A stretch of DNA of 64,000 bases from Clostridiales bacterium (GCA_015056365.1 SVGM01000007.1:1-64000), one strand, 5' to 3'; shown: positions 53,101 through 61,018, numbered from the stretch's first letter. Translations and numbers: made by a program. The notes: a model not told the origin generated them from the sequence alone.

Positions 53101-53813
53101 CCCGCGCTCAGCAAAAGTGTATGCTGCTCATGGACGACTTCTTTGCCGCCTACCCTGAGCAGATCCGACAGGGGCTTGAAAATCACCGCAATCAAGGCAG
53201 CCTTGCTTATACGGAATGCCTGCTTCTGTTTGGTCTGGGCTTCCTGTTCCACCTGTGCGGCGTACTTCTGCACCGGGCCAGTCTGGATCCAGAGCTGCGG
53301 CCCATGCTCCCTGCCCGGATGGAGCTTTGCATCGCGGGCAACGGCGGCCAGTTCCTCAACACCCTCACCCAGGAGCAGCGGGAGCGTCTGTGCCAGCTGG
53401 CGCTGAGTGCTCTGGGCGCCGATCACCCCCTGCGCGCCCTGATGCCTGTTCAGAGCCGCGACCCCAAGCTGGAAGTGGCCACCGGCCTGCTCAGCAACGA
53501 CGGCATGCTGCTGAGTACCCTTCGCAGCGTCAATCGCTGGAACGGCACCTTCCAGCAGGTGCGTCTGGAGGATCGTCCCAACCTGACCAAAAACTATCTG
53601 CTTCTGTTCATCCAGACCTTCCCCCAGGCAGCCGAACGCCTGCTGGGCGGGCTGTATCATCACAAGACCCAGGACGGCAAGCCCGCCCTAATGCCCAGCG
53701 CGGAGATGGAGCTTGCCACCATTTACGAAAACGAGCTGCACCAATGCGCCGACGACGACCTGACCGCCGCCGTCAACTGCTTCCATGCCCTCAAGCGCAT
53801 GTGGGAAATCTGA
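50169..53813 (+). CDS. Giant Hsp70/actin-like ATPase protein
   Basis: This 1214-residue protein has an actin/Hsp70-type ATPase in its C-terminal half. Phosphate loop 1 is 'VGLDFGSISTTVMLRQG' near 690, phosphate loop 2 is 'LNLDIGGGTADLSLWLGG' near 904 and the adenosine motif is 'CIAGNGGQFLNTL' near 1055. The N-terminal 650 residues are unlike known chaperones, with mixed helix and strand and no membrane segment. No Hsp70 substrate domain follows. It starts inside the end of the tubulin-like gene (ATGA). It probably uses ATP to control assembly of the neighbouring tubulin-like protein or the membrane complex. Confidence 0.78.
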   Translation: MKQKKRLHSPLLNEDQTKRALDKSTSYTTLLPHMDEGFHMGYRPIPGILTDGSQKPHEWLESMAKNMQTPGRDVGFAIPDVLASEQQLRRLSRMPAELALRHQQMIDFRALLSLLLIWDQLQQVPGCPVLTVEKMDAASGSFAAMVLGALPVQRAREGLYLVTLTPENNEKHTRYPLCLLSNQTILTPAADPEDLSQVLPPAIRWYDRQRKRFLDPCAYLDESQLALLLPRLRLLMTLCEDASLQSPLYSPSAQLCAPLGRFVDELLSTRQPWRDKLLAGDPEAVFQLRTRVQAVYGLMLRSPDTSRIAAVSLTQDDTDPAKNPLLRAFLPTSCDLPRLLQPQTFYTLDGVPFARMSGVCLLEPTGAEGESDALARIAEECKLLDRYDPDWRAHMAQTLARLDEKLSGRTGLMPEVPRLLMTWQQEYASASVPARQEVTLTYPEDSQRIAAQSLLSRTLGIDDPQALTQPMSDCLMLIEGASRSPFADLVMTTSCAISLGTDQPPLYFLPPISPALCACLMNRDNPALLLPESLSAVLSEDRQSVDVSFRVTRHLPEDGTQTVVTFRRSYRLSDVPEADAAFRMPAAQLPMVTVWPNVRLEGEGWRQYYLHTHNPGELTPLAMTDEGWQAGQERTAPGGLTGTGQPRRWQILQTSQFPGYVPLRLGKLSVGALPNLSAARRIRREAPAAVGLDFGSISTTVMLRQGEKIQPATLPKGLHATLLRPDPVAPAVLENELIPPEALRSGAQRESTFYSVMDLFSDDPEKWLRPLVDGHIYYPAQLSTLQDKNEGTLYYDLKWNEESYVMACLRLFLKQVMMQASLSARLHGSPSLSWRVSTPNAMPPHRQEGYLNLMRGLAREVAQETGVPLTQGTPSVLYASENQAGGLYFRSRNEVSAAGGYLNLDIGGGTADLSLWLGGAGSATAECSLLMGCRQMLFTSFSNGHIDDFEADYAFADPEVRQAAASLASAMRAGLSATRAQQKCMLLMDDFFAAYPEQIRQGLENHRNQGSLAYTECLLLFGLGFLFHLCGVLLHRASLDPELRPMLPARMELCIAGNGGQFLNTLTQEQRERLCQLALSALGADHPLRALMPVQSRDPKLEVATGLLSNDGMLLSTLRSVNRWNGTFQQVRLEDRPNLTKNYLLLFIQTFPQAAERLLGGLYHHKTQDGKPALMPSAEMELATIYENELHQCADDDLTAAVNCFHALKRMWEI

Positions 53814-53833
53814 TCATCACCTAAGGAGGCATT

Positions 53834-55447
53834 ATGCTTCGTTTGCACCAAATCCGGCTGCCGCTCAAGCAGGCCCAGCAGCTCACTTCCGAGGAGCTGC
53901 GCCGCCTGTGCGCCCGGTCGCTGAAACTGCCCGATGACGCCGTGGTGGACGCCCAGATGAAAAAGCGCAGTCTGGACGCCCGCGACAAGGGCGATATCCA
54001 CTATACCCTGACGGTGGACGTCCGCCTCAGGGACGCCGCCCGGGAGAAGCGCATCGCTGCCGCATCCAAGCCCAACCGCATCCTGTTCATGGAGAAGGCG
54101 GAGCCGGAGCACGACGTTTTTTCCTTGCCCATGGAGCCCTGGCCCAAAGATCGGCTGCGTCCCGTGGTGGTAGGCGCCGGCCCTGCCGGCCTGTTCTGCG
54201 CCCTGGCGCTGGCTGTCCGCGGCGCAAGGCCCATCCTGCTGGAACGCGGTCAGCCGGTGGAGCAGCGCGCCAAGGATATCGCCGCCTTTGAAACCGACTC
54301 CATCCTTCAGCCCGAAAGCAACGTCCTCTTCGGCGAGGGCGGCGCAGGCGCATTTTCCGACGGCAAGCTGACCTGCGGCCTGAGCAATCCCCACATCAAA
54401 ACCGTGCTGCGCACCCTGCATACCTGCGGCGCGCCCGAGGAGATCCTCGTCTCCCAGCGCCCCCACATCGGTACCGATCTCTTGCGGCCGGTGCTTCGCT
54501 CCATGCGCCAGCGCATCCTCTCCCTTGGCGGCGAAGTCCGCTTCGGCTGTACCCTCACCGGCCTTATCCTTACCGACGGCCGCGTCTCCGCTGTCCGCTG
54601 CGTCAAGGACGGTCGCACCGATGAATTTGCCGCGAGCCACGTGTATCTGGCCATCGGCCACAGCGCCCGGGATACCTACCAGTGGCTCTACGACATGGGC
54701 CTACCCATGGAGCAGAAGTCCTTTGCCGTGGGCGCCCGTATCGAACACCCGCAAAAGGACGTGAACTTCGCCCAGTACGGCAAAGCCGCCGGCGATCCTG
54801 CCCTTCCCCAGGCCGACTACAAGCTCAACGCACCCACACCGGACGGCAGAGGCGTTTACACCTTCTGTATGTGCCCAGGCGGCCAAGTCATCGGCGCTAC
54901 CGCTGAAGCCGACGGCGTCAATGTCAACGGCATGAGCATGCACGCCCGGGACGGCCGAAACGCTAACGCCGCTTTGCTGGTGGGTGTACGCCCCTCAGAT
55001 TTCGGCAGCGAGCATCCCCTTGCCGGCGTATGGTTCCAGCGGGAGATGGAGACAGCCGCCTTCCGCGCCACCGGCGGCTTCCGCGCCCCCTGTCAGCGGG
55101 TGGGCGACCTTCTGGCAGGCCGTGCCACCTCTTCCTTTGGCGCAGTCAGCCCCAGCTATTTGCCCGGCGTTGTCCCCGGCGAGATCCGCTGCTGCCTGCC
55201 AGATTTCGTCATCGACAATTTCCGTCTCGCCATCCCCCAGCTTGCCCGCCGCCTTCGCGGCTTTGACGCCCCCGACGCGCTCCTTACCGCACCCGAGACC
55301 CGTTCCTCCGCGCCCCTTCGCATGCTGCGCAATCAGCACCGGGAAAGCCCCTTTGGCGGCCTGTACCCCCTGGGCGAAGGCGCAGGCCATGCCGGCGGCA
55401 TCGTATCCGCTGCCGTGGATGGTCTCATGGCGGGTATGGAGGCTTAG
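53834..55447 (+). CDS. FAD-dependent oxidoreductase (COG2509-like)
   Basis: This 537-residue flavoprotein has an N-terminal domain of about 95 residues ('HQIRLPLKQAQQLTSEELRR'), then the FAD loop 'VVVGAGPAGLFCALALAVRG', 'NVLFGEGGAGAFSDGKLTCG' (an FAD-contact stretch in this family) and a C-terminal 'YPLGEGAGHAGGIVSAAVDG'. Such proteins are annotated as FAD-dependent dehydrogenases or 'NAD(P)/FAD-dependent oxidoreductases' of unknown substrate. It follows the Hsp70-like gene by 20 bases with a TAAGGAGG site, but is found widely without such neighbours, so its link to the tubulin-like system may be only positional. Confidence 0.88.
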   Translation: MLRLHQIRLPLKQAQQLTSEELRRLCARSLKLPDDAVVDAQMKKRSLDARDKGDIHYTLTVDVRLRDAAREKRIAAASKPNRILFMEKAEPEHDVFSLPMEPWPKDRLRPVVVGAGPAGLFCALALAVRGARPILLERGQPVEQRAKDIAAFETDSILQPESNVLFGEGGAGAFSDGKLTCGLSNPHIKTVLRTLHTCGAPEEILVSQRPHIGTDLLRPVLRSMRQRILSLGGEVRFGCTLTGLILTDGRVSAVRCVKDGRTDEFAASHVYLAIGHSARDTYQWLYDMGLPMEQKSFAVGARIEHPQKDVNFAQYGKAAGDPALPQADYKLNAPTPDGRGVYTFCMCPGGQVIGATAEADGVNVNGMSMHARDGRNANAALLVGVRPSDFGSEHPLAGVWFQREMETAAFRATGGFRAPCQRVGDLLAGRATSSFGAVSPSYLPGVVPGEIRCCLPDFVIDNFRLAIPQLARRLRGFDAPDALLTAPETRSSAPLRMLRNQHRESPFGGLYPLGEGAGHAGGIVSAAVDGLMAGMEA

Positions 55448-55448
55448 G

Positions 55449-55540
55449 GTTGTGAGGGGACGTGCAAGGGGCTACGCGCCTTGACCCCTGCAAGAGCGCC
55501 CCTGCGCCCCCTACTGCACCCATTTCATTGACGCATCGGG
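55449..55540. repeat. Degraded composite repeat (copy C)
   Basis: This stretch after the FAD gene has fragments of the composite repeat family: GCCCCTGC-like GC blocks and a CTGCACCCATTTCATTG piece similar to the TGTGCCCATTTCATGG module. The arms no longer pair well and no terminator hairpin of the family is left. A GGCTGTTTTTTCTT run near 55583 may still end transcription. The rest, to 55620, shows nothing else clear. Confidence 0.45.
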
Positions 55541-55629
55541 CGTGCAAATTGTTTTCTTATCCGGCCGCATCGTTAGACGCTGCGGCTGTTTTTTCTTACG
55601 ACGGTCTCTGCTTTTCTTTGCGCAACGTT

Positions 55630-55680
55630 TAATACAATATAATACAAATCATTGACAGAAAGAATACAATATGATACAAT
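55630..55680. promoter_or_regulatory. AT-rich repeats at HAD gene promoter
   Basis: AATACAATAT-AATACAA (55631-55647) and AATACAATAT-GATACAA (55663-55679) are direct repeats about 32 bases apart, the second running into the -10. They could bind a regulator that overlaps the polymerase site. Confidence 0.4.
55652..55680 (+). promoter_or_regulatory. HAD phosphatase promoter
   Basis: TTGACA (55652-55657), 17 bases and TACAAT (55675-55680) form a near-consensus promoter about 45 bases before the HAD gene. Confidence 0.8.
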
Positions 55681-55723
55681 CCAGTCCATGCCCACCATCT
55701 ATTCCCAGAAAGGATGACCTGCC

Positions 55724-56386
55724 ATGATTCGCGGCGTTCTCTTCGATATGGACGGCGTTCTCTTCGATACCGAAACCCTGGGCCAGGAGCTGATGCCCAA
55801 AGCAGCCCGCGCCTATGGACAGCAAATGGACAAGGCGCTGTATCACCGCCTTCTTGGGGTCAATGAGCATCTCTCCCGCCAGATCATCGCGGAAGCCTAC
55901 GGCGAAGATTTCCCCTTCGACGCATTCCATGACCTGTTTTTGCAATATTTCATCGATATTGCCCAGCGAGGCGAACTGCCGTTGAAGCCTGGCCTTGCCC
56001 AGTGCATGGAGGGCCTGAAAGCGCGCGGCATCCGCATTGCGCTGGCCACCAGCACCCAACGTCCTGTTGTGGAGTGCTATCTGCGCAATACCCCCGTCTT
56101 GCAGCATTGCTTCGACGATACGGTCTGCGGCATCGAGGTACCCCGTGGCAAACCCGAACCCGATATTTATCTGGAAGCCGCTCGCCGTTTAGGGCTCACC
56201 CCCGACCAGTGCGTCGGCGTGGAGGACAGCCGCAACGGCCTGCGCAGCCTTCGCGCCGCAGGCGTGGTCTCCGTCATGATCCCCGACCTGCTGCCTTTCT
56301 CCGAGGAGCTCGCCCCCTATGTGGATCACTGTCTCCCCGATCTCACCCATCTCTGCCCTCTCATCGACAAACTAAACGCCCTGTAA
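55724..56386 (+). CDS. HAD phosphatase (beta-phosphoglucomutase-like)
   Basis: This 220-residue protein has HAD motif I 'VLFDMDGVLFDTE' (nucleophile Asp9), motif II 'IALATSTQRPVVE', motif III Lys in 'VPRGKPEPDIYL' and motif IV 'CVGVEDSRNGLRS'. The cap is of the alpha-helical type used by beta-phosphoglucomutase and sugar-phosphate phosphatases. The substrate cannot be told. It has its own strong promoter and a clear terminator, so it is a single-gene unit. Confidence 0.9.
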   Translation: MIRGVLFDMDGVLFDTETLGQELMPKAARAYGQQMDKALYHRLLGVNEHLSRQIIAEAYGEDFPFDAFHDLFLQYFIDIAQRGELPLKPGLAQCMEGLKARGIRIALATSTQRPVVECYLRNTPVLQHCFDDTVCGIEVPRGKPEPDIYLEAARRLGLTPDQCVGVEDSRNGLRSLRAAGVVSVMIPDLLPFSEELAPYVDHCLPDLTHLCPLIDKLNAL

Positions 56387-56390
56387 TAAC

Positions 56391-56424
56391 AAAAACGCGG
56401 ACAAGCAACGTTGTCCGCGTTTTT
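56391..56424. terminator. Bidirectional terminator after HAD gene
   Basis: A perfect 14-bp stem (56391-56404 with 56411-56424, AAAAACGCGGACAA arms) with a six-base loop, T-rich on both ends, lies just after the HAD stop and before the converging P-type ATPase gene. Confidence 0.88.
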
Positions 56425-56445
56425 CTTTTTCTATCTTTCTCCCTC

Positions 56446-56515
56446 GCACCCATGCAATGGGCGCAGATCGGGTTCCAAGGGCACTCCCCTTGGCGGGGGT
56501 TGAGGCGACGCCCTT
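56446..56515. repeat. Composite palindromic repeat, copy D (diverged)
   Basis: Past the terminator at 56391-56424 the same module order as in the copy at 23451-23652 is seen: a GCACCCAT/ATGGGCGC palindrome (56446-56464, loop GCA), then AGATCGGGTTCC and a CCAAGGG/CCCTTGG palindrome (56475-56493). The arm sequences differ from the other copies but remain paired. Confidence 0.6.
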
Positions 56516-56525
56516 GCTTCCTCCC

Positions 56526-58841
56526 TCACTTGCTCACCCCACGCCTGATCAGCGCGCCTAGACCGATCTGGATCGGGATGCAGGCCGCAGCGCAGGCTGC
56601 CAGCACCCACCACTGGGCGGCGGTCAGGGAAACCAGATAGAACACTTGAGGGAAAAACGTCACTGCGATGACCAGCAGGGCCGTAACAAACAGCAAGAGC
56701 AGGGCACGAATCCGATCCAGCGGCAGGCAGGTCAGCAGCAGTACCAACAGCCCTGAGAAAGCGGCGATCAGCGTGCACATTGTGCCGCAGACCTCCTCGC
56801 CGTAGCCCATGGGGCCGCTGAGCAGCATCACCGCAATGCACATCAGCGATACGCACACGCCGCCGGGCAACGCCCGCATGATCACATTGCCAAGAAAGCT
56901 GCCTTTGATCCGGTCGCCGCTGGGCTGCAACGCCAGCACAAAAGAGGGCAGACCCACAGTCAAGGTGCTCACCAGAGTCAGCTGGATCGGGGCAAAGGGA
57001 TAGGCATACGGAAGGATGAGCATGGCAAGGGACAAGATCAGGCTGAGAATGTTCTTCACCAAGAAGAGCGACGCCGCCCGGGTAATGTTGTTGATCACCC
57101 TGCGGCCCTCCAGCACGATATCCGGCAGGGCGTCAAAGCCGCCGCTCATCAGGGTCATCTGTGCCACGCGGCTGGCGGCATCGCTGCCCCCTGCCATGGC
57201 AATGGAGCAGTCCGCCGCCTTAAGGGCGGGAATGTCGTTCACTCCGTCACCGATCATGGCGACGCTGTGCCCGTCTGCCTTCAGCGCCTGTACAAGCCCG
57301 CGTTTGTCCTCCGGCGATACGCGGCCAAACACCGTGTACTCCCGGCTCAGCTGTGTGTAGTCCTTTGGGGCGTTGATCGCAGCCAGATCGATCATTTTCT
57401 CTCCGTCGGGCAAGCCTGCGTCCATGGCCACACGGGAAACCGTGACCGAGCTATCGCCTGAGATCACCATCAGCCGTACGCCCTGCTGCTGGAAATAGGC
57501 AACGGTATCCCGAACCATGGGCCTGAGGGCGTCGCTTACGGTGATCAGCGCGGCAGGCACAACCCTAACGGGCAATTCACCCTCTGCCTCCTGCCAGCCA
57601 TCACCGCAAAGCACCGCCAGCACGCGCAACCCTTCGGCTGCATAGCCTCTGGCGACTTCCAGTATTTCGCCGGCAAGCAGCCGCTCCGGCGCGCCCAGGA
57701 CGACGGTTCCCAGGCTGCCAAACCGCGCGGCAGACCATTTGCGTTCGCTGGAGAAGGGAATCACCTCCAGCGCCCCATATTCGCTTTCTGAGCCTATTGC
57801 TTCCGCCAGGGCAACAGAGGTCGGCGAATCGGAGGGCAAGGCCGAAAAAAAGGCTCTCAGCCTCTCCTGAAGGGCATCTCCATCCATCTCTCCGATGGGG
57901 ATGATCTCCTCCATCGTCATCCGGCCGCCAGTAAGGGTGCCGGTTTTGTCCATGCAGATCACGTCGGTTCGGGCCAGGGTCTCAATGCCGTAGAGCTGAT
58001 TCACCAGCGTCTGCTTCCTGCCCAGCTTCACCACGCCCGCCGCCAGCGCAACGGACGTCAGCAGCATCAGCCCCTCCGGGATCATGCCCAGCACGGATGC
58101 CACGGTTTTGGTCACGTTCTCTGCCAGAGGCAGCGATTCCATGCCTGACTGCTTCCAAAACAGCAGTGCTCCCACCGGCAAAATCAGCAGTGACACCCAA
58201 CGGATCAGCCAGCGCAGTTCTTTCATCAGGCGGCTTTCTTCATGCTTCACCTTCCGCGCAGCCAGCTGCAGCCGTCCCGCATAGCTGTCCGCGCCAACGG
58301 CGGTAAGCCGCGCCTTCACGCTGCCGCTTTTGAGATAGCTACCGGCATACAGCCCGTCCTTCGCTGCTTTGCTGACCGAGACGCTCTCGCCCGTCAGCAG
58401 AGACTCGTCCACATCGGCCGACCCTTCCAGCACGATCCCGTCTGCTGGCACCTGTTCGCCCCGGGAGAGGCATACCACGTCGTCCAGTACCAGCTCTCTG
58501 GAGGGCAGCTCAGTGATGACGCCGTCCCGATATACACGGATCGTGCTTTCGCTGAGCAGGGTCAGCCGGTCGTGGGTTCGCTTGGCGCGCCACTCCTGCA
58601 CCGTGCCAATGAGTGCATTGGACACCACCACGCCCAGGAACAGCATGTTCCGGTAGCTGCCAACGGCGATCAAAGCCGCCGCCAACGCCATATTCAGCAG
58701 GTTGAAAAGCGTCAGAAGATTACGGCGCAGGATGGTTCCTACGCCGCCTTCTTTGGATCTGTTCATTTCATTGTGCTTACCTGCCTTCATGCGCTGCGCT
58801 GCTTCTGCGCTGCTCAGGCCCAGTTGCTCTGTACGTTGCAT
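56526..58841 (-). CDS. P-type cation-transporting ATPase (CtpE/CaxP-like)
   Basis: This 771-residue pump moves cations across the membrane using ATP. It has 'VDESLLTGESVSV' (actuator), the M4 motif 'GMIPEGLMLL', the phosphorylation site 'VICMDKTGTLTGG' and the hinge 'MIGDGVNDIPALKAADCSIAM'. No N-terminal metal-binding domain or CPx motif is seen, which excludes copper/zinc types; the PEGL motif and size suit the calcium/magnesium-type group that includes mycobacterial CtpE. It starts 15 bases after the sortase-fusion stop, so it is probably co-transcribed, perhaps to supply calcium-related control at the surface. Confidence 0.9.
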   Translation of the reverse strand: MQRTEQLGLSSAEAAQRMKAGKHNEMNRSKEGGVGTILRRNLLTLFNLLNMALAAALIAVGSYRNMLFLGVVVSNALIGTVQEWRAKRTHDRLTLLSESTIRVYRDGVITELPSRELVLDDVVCLSRGEQVPADGIVLEGSADVDESLLTGESVSVSKAAKDGLYAGSYLKSGSVKARLTAVGADSYAGRLQLAARKVKHEESRLMKELRWLIRWVSLLILPVGALLFWKQSGMESLPLAENVTKTVASVLGMIPEGLMLLTSVALAAGVVKLGRKQTLVNQLYGIETLARTDVICMDKTGTLTGGRMTMEEIIPIGEMDGDALQERLRAFFSALPSDSPTSVALAEAIGSESEYGALEVIPFSSERKWSAARFGSLGTVVLGAPERLLAGEILEVARGYAAEGLRVLAVLCGDGWQEAEGELPVRVVPAALITVSDALRPMVRDTVAYFQQQGVRLMVISGDSSVTVSRVAMDAGLPDGEKMIDLAAINAPKDYTQLSREYTVFGRVSPEDKRGLVQALKADGHSVAMIGDGVNDIPALKAADCSIAMAGGSDAASRVAQMTLMSGGFDALPDIVLEGRRVINNITRAASLFLVKNILSLILSLAMLILPYAYPFAPIQLTLVSTLTVGLPSFVLALQPSGDRIKGSFLGNVIMRALPGGVCVSLMCIAVMLLSGPMGYGEEVCGTMCTLIAAFSGLLVLLLTCLPLDRIRALLLLFVTALLVIAVTFFPQVFYLVSLTAAQWWVLAACAAACIPIQIGLGALIRRGVSK

Positions 58842-58856
58842 TTGCTCTCCTGATCC

Positions 58857-60902
58857 TCACTGTACCTTTTCCAGCAGATAATAGGGCTTCATGTGGCAGT
58901 CACCCAGGTTTTCGATGGCAATGCGCACCACGCCCGGCTGCAGGATCTCTGCATAGTGATTCCGGTCATATTTCTCATAGCTGTCTCTGGGCAGCGGATC
59001 CAGCACATAGACATACGTGTCGTCCCAGCCCGCAAGGAGCACATAGTGGCCGGACTTGGTAAAGGGGCTGCCGTTGGCGGCGCAGCAAATCACCATGCGT
59101 TTAATGCCGTCGTCATCGTTCAGGCGCTTGAACAGCTCCTCTTCCTCTTCGATAACAGACACGCGGATGCCGTATAGCGCGCCCATCTTCTCCAGGAAGC
59201 GCATATTGGTACCCGTGCCCACGCCTCTGGACTTGATCGTCCAGATGTTGTTGCCCGTTGCAAAGTTACCGATGGCAATGGGCATATACCGCAGGAACTC
59301 CTCCCCGGTACGCAGCTGGTACTGGGCGTGGGTATGGTTGCAGTAGTAACGGTTCACCGAGCAGTCGCAGAAGGTAAAGCCCACCGCCGTATTGGCATAA
59401 CCAATGAGCCTGGGCAATTCATCCACCGGGCACAGATTGGCGATGCCCATCGCCACTGCCGTAGGTCCGCATCCGCTTTCGCCGAAGGTGCGGCGTTTTC
59501 CGGTACCACTGGCTTCATAGCGCATTTTCTTCCACAGCTCGTCGGTCTGGGAATAATACATAAACCGACCGATCCCGTCGATCTCCACATAGCCGTTGTT
59601 GGTGGGCTTTTGATCCATGGCCTGCTTGGCCACGGTAATGTTCTCCTCAGTGGATTCGTAAACGATAGGCCGCATACGCCCGTAGATCACGTAGCGCTGA
59701 CCGTGCTCCACATTGGTGCAGGTCACCAGCACCAGCAGACGGTCGCCCCACTCCGGCATGGCTTCCTCCTTCGCCTGGAAGGACGACTGGGAGCAGATGT
59801 CGCTCACGAAGCCGAGGAACTCCTCCTCCGTCTCCAGATCCTTCAGTCGCCAGGAGCTCTCGTCATCCACCAGCGTGGTCAAGCCCGCGAACAAGTCCAC
59901 CTGATAATCCGCAAAGGGCGTCAGCAGCAGCATCTGGGGATGCTCGTCATAATATGCCGGATCCAGGTACTTGCTCAGGGAAGCAAACATGCTGCCGTCC
60001 TTGGTATGGTGGCCGTAAACATACGTGGCGCTGTCGATGAAGGCAATGGAATTGCCACTGTCCATGAAAATGGAGCCGGAGGAATTCACCGTTCCGTCAA
60101 AAAGATGGTTCAGATAGTATTCGTTGTTCTTTCCGCGCAGGATGGGGTAATTGATGGGCGTGCCTTCCTGGTAGATCCATCCCGTCACTTCTTCGTTGAT
60201 CAGGGTCAGATAGTCAAAATCTACGGAATAACGTGCGGTGGTCACCGTCACGGCCCGCTCCATGCTGATACCGGACTTGGGGATATACGCCGCCACGGTA
60301 GGCGTGGGCGAAGGCGTTGCCGTAGGCGCCTCGGTGGGTACAGGCGTGGGCTCCTTCTCAGGCTCCGCGGTGACCTTGCCGTCGGTTTCCGCAGCAGCAG
60401 GCGCAGCCGTACGTTCAGGCGTGGCTGTGGGCGCGGGGGTGGGGGCAGGGGTCGCCCTGGGCAGGTCGGTGATCAGCTCGTCTTCGCTGGTTTGGTTCTT
60501 CAGCATCCAGACGAAGGCTTCATCCTCCACGATCTCGCCTTCCGGTTCAATCTCAGGCTCTTCCGTCACTACCGGTGCTACCCCGTCGGGCGCAATATAC
60601 ACGTCCGTCGGACCAGCCGCAGCCGGCTGCCCGTTGCTGGGCTCCGTTCCGGGCTGAGATGCGCTGCTTGCGCCGGAAACAGCCGGAGCCTGCGTCGCGC
60701 CTCCTGCATTCGGCATGGGGGCGTCGGTCGTATTTTCATCTTTGATGGTCAAAGCAGCGTTCTGCAGGTCGGCATAGGTATCGTTGCTCTCCTGATAAAC
60801 CTGCAGTCTGCCCATCAGGCCATAGATCGCCACGCCGCTGACAATCAGGCAGATCACGATCATCACATACAGGCCGCCAAGGCCGCTCTTTTGCTTCTTC
60901 AT
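58857..60902 (-). CDS. Class B sortase fused to C39-like cysteine peptidase
   Basis: This 681-residue membrane protein has an N-terminal helix (about 10-32), a long P/T/A/E-rich linker (50-210, with TPAPTPAPTATP), then a class B sortase (215-415): 'VTGWIYQEGTPINYPIL', the His in 'TYVYGHHTK' near 297, Cys in 'VLVTCTNVEHG' near 395 and Arg in 'GQRYVIYGR'. The C-terminal domain (about 440-681) looks like a C39-type peptidase: Cys in 'GESGCGPTAVAMGIANL' near 478, His in 'KSGHYVLLAGW' near 619 and Asp in 'YVLDPLP'. The two catalytic sites appear intact. It lies between the CnaB adhesin and the P-type ATPase genes. Confidence 0.88.
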   Translation of the reverse strand: MKKQKSGLGGLYVMIVICLIVSGVAIYGLMGRLQVYQESNDTYADLQNAALTIKDENTTDAPMPNAGGATQAPAVSGASSASQPGTEPSNGQPAAAGPTDVYIAPDGVAPVVTEEPEIEPEGEIVEDEAFVWMLKNQTSEDELITDLPRATPAPTPAPTATPERTAAPAAAETDGKVTAEPEKEPTPVPTEAPTATPSPTPTVAAYIPKSGISMERAVTVTTARYSVDFDYLTLINEEVTGWIYQEGTPINYPILRGKNNEYYLNHLFDGTVNSSGSIFMDSGNSIAFIDSATYVYGHHTKDGSMFASLSKYLDPAYYDEHPQMLLLTPFADYQVDLFAGLTTLVDDESSWRLKDLETEEEFLGFVSDICSQSSFQAKEEAMPEWGDRLLVLVTCTNVEHGQRYVIYGRMRPIVYESTEENITVAKQAMDQKPTNNGYVEIDGIGRFMYYSQTDELWKKMRYEASGTGKRRTFGESGCGPTAVAMGIANLCPVDELPRLIGYANTAVGFTFCDCSVNRYYCNHTHAQYQLRTGEEFLRYMPIAIGNFATGNNIWTIKSRGVGTGTNMRFLEKMGALYGIRVSVIEEEEELFKRLNDDDGIKRMVICCAANGSPFTKSGHYVLLAGWDDTYVYVLDPLPRDSYEKYDRNHYAEILQPGVVRIAIENLGDCHMKPYYLLEKVQ

Positions 60903-60938
60903 TCGCTGTCCCTCCCGGAGACGGAATTCTTTGTCAGT

Positions 60939-60947
60939 ATTATATCA
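60939..60947 (-). promoter_or_regulatory. Sortase operon promoter
   Basis: An extended -10 (TGA then TATAAT, 60947-60939) lies on the minus strand about 35 bases before the sortase-fusion start and after the adhesin terminator. The -35 is weak. Confidence 0.6.
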
Positions 60948-61018
60948 TCCGCGTGCCAAAAAAGAAAGAAGCTGTGCGTTTCCACGCATCCTCTTTCGCG
61001 CATATCTGCACAAAAGAA

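Noticed and set aside
51714-53663. 649-codon minus-strand frame
   Set aside because: It is antisense to the Hsp70-like domain, whose nucleotide motifs are plain.
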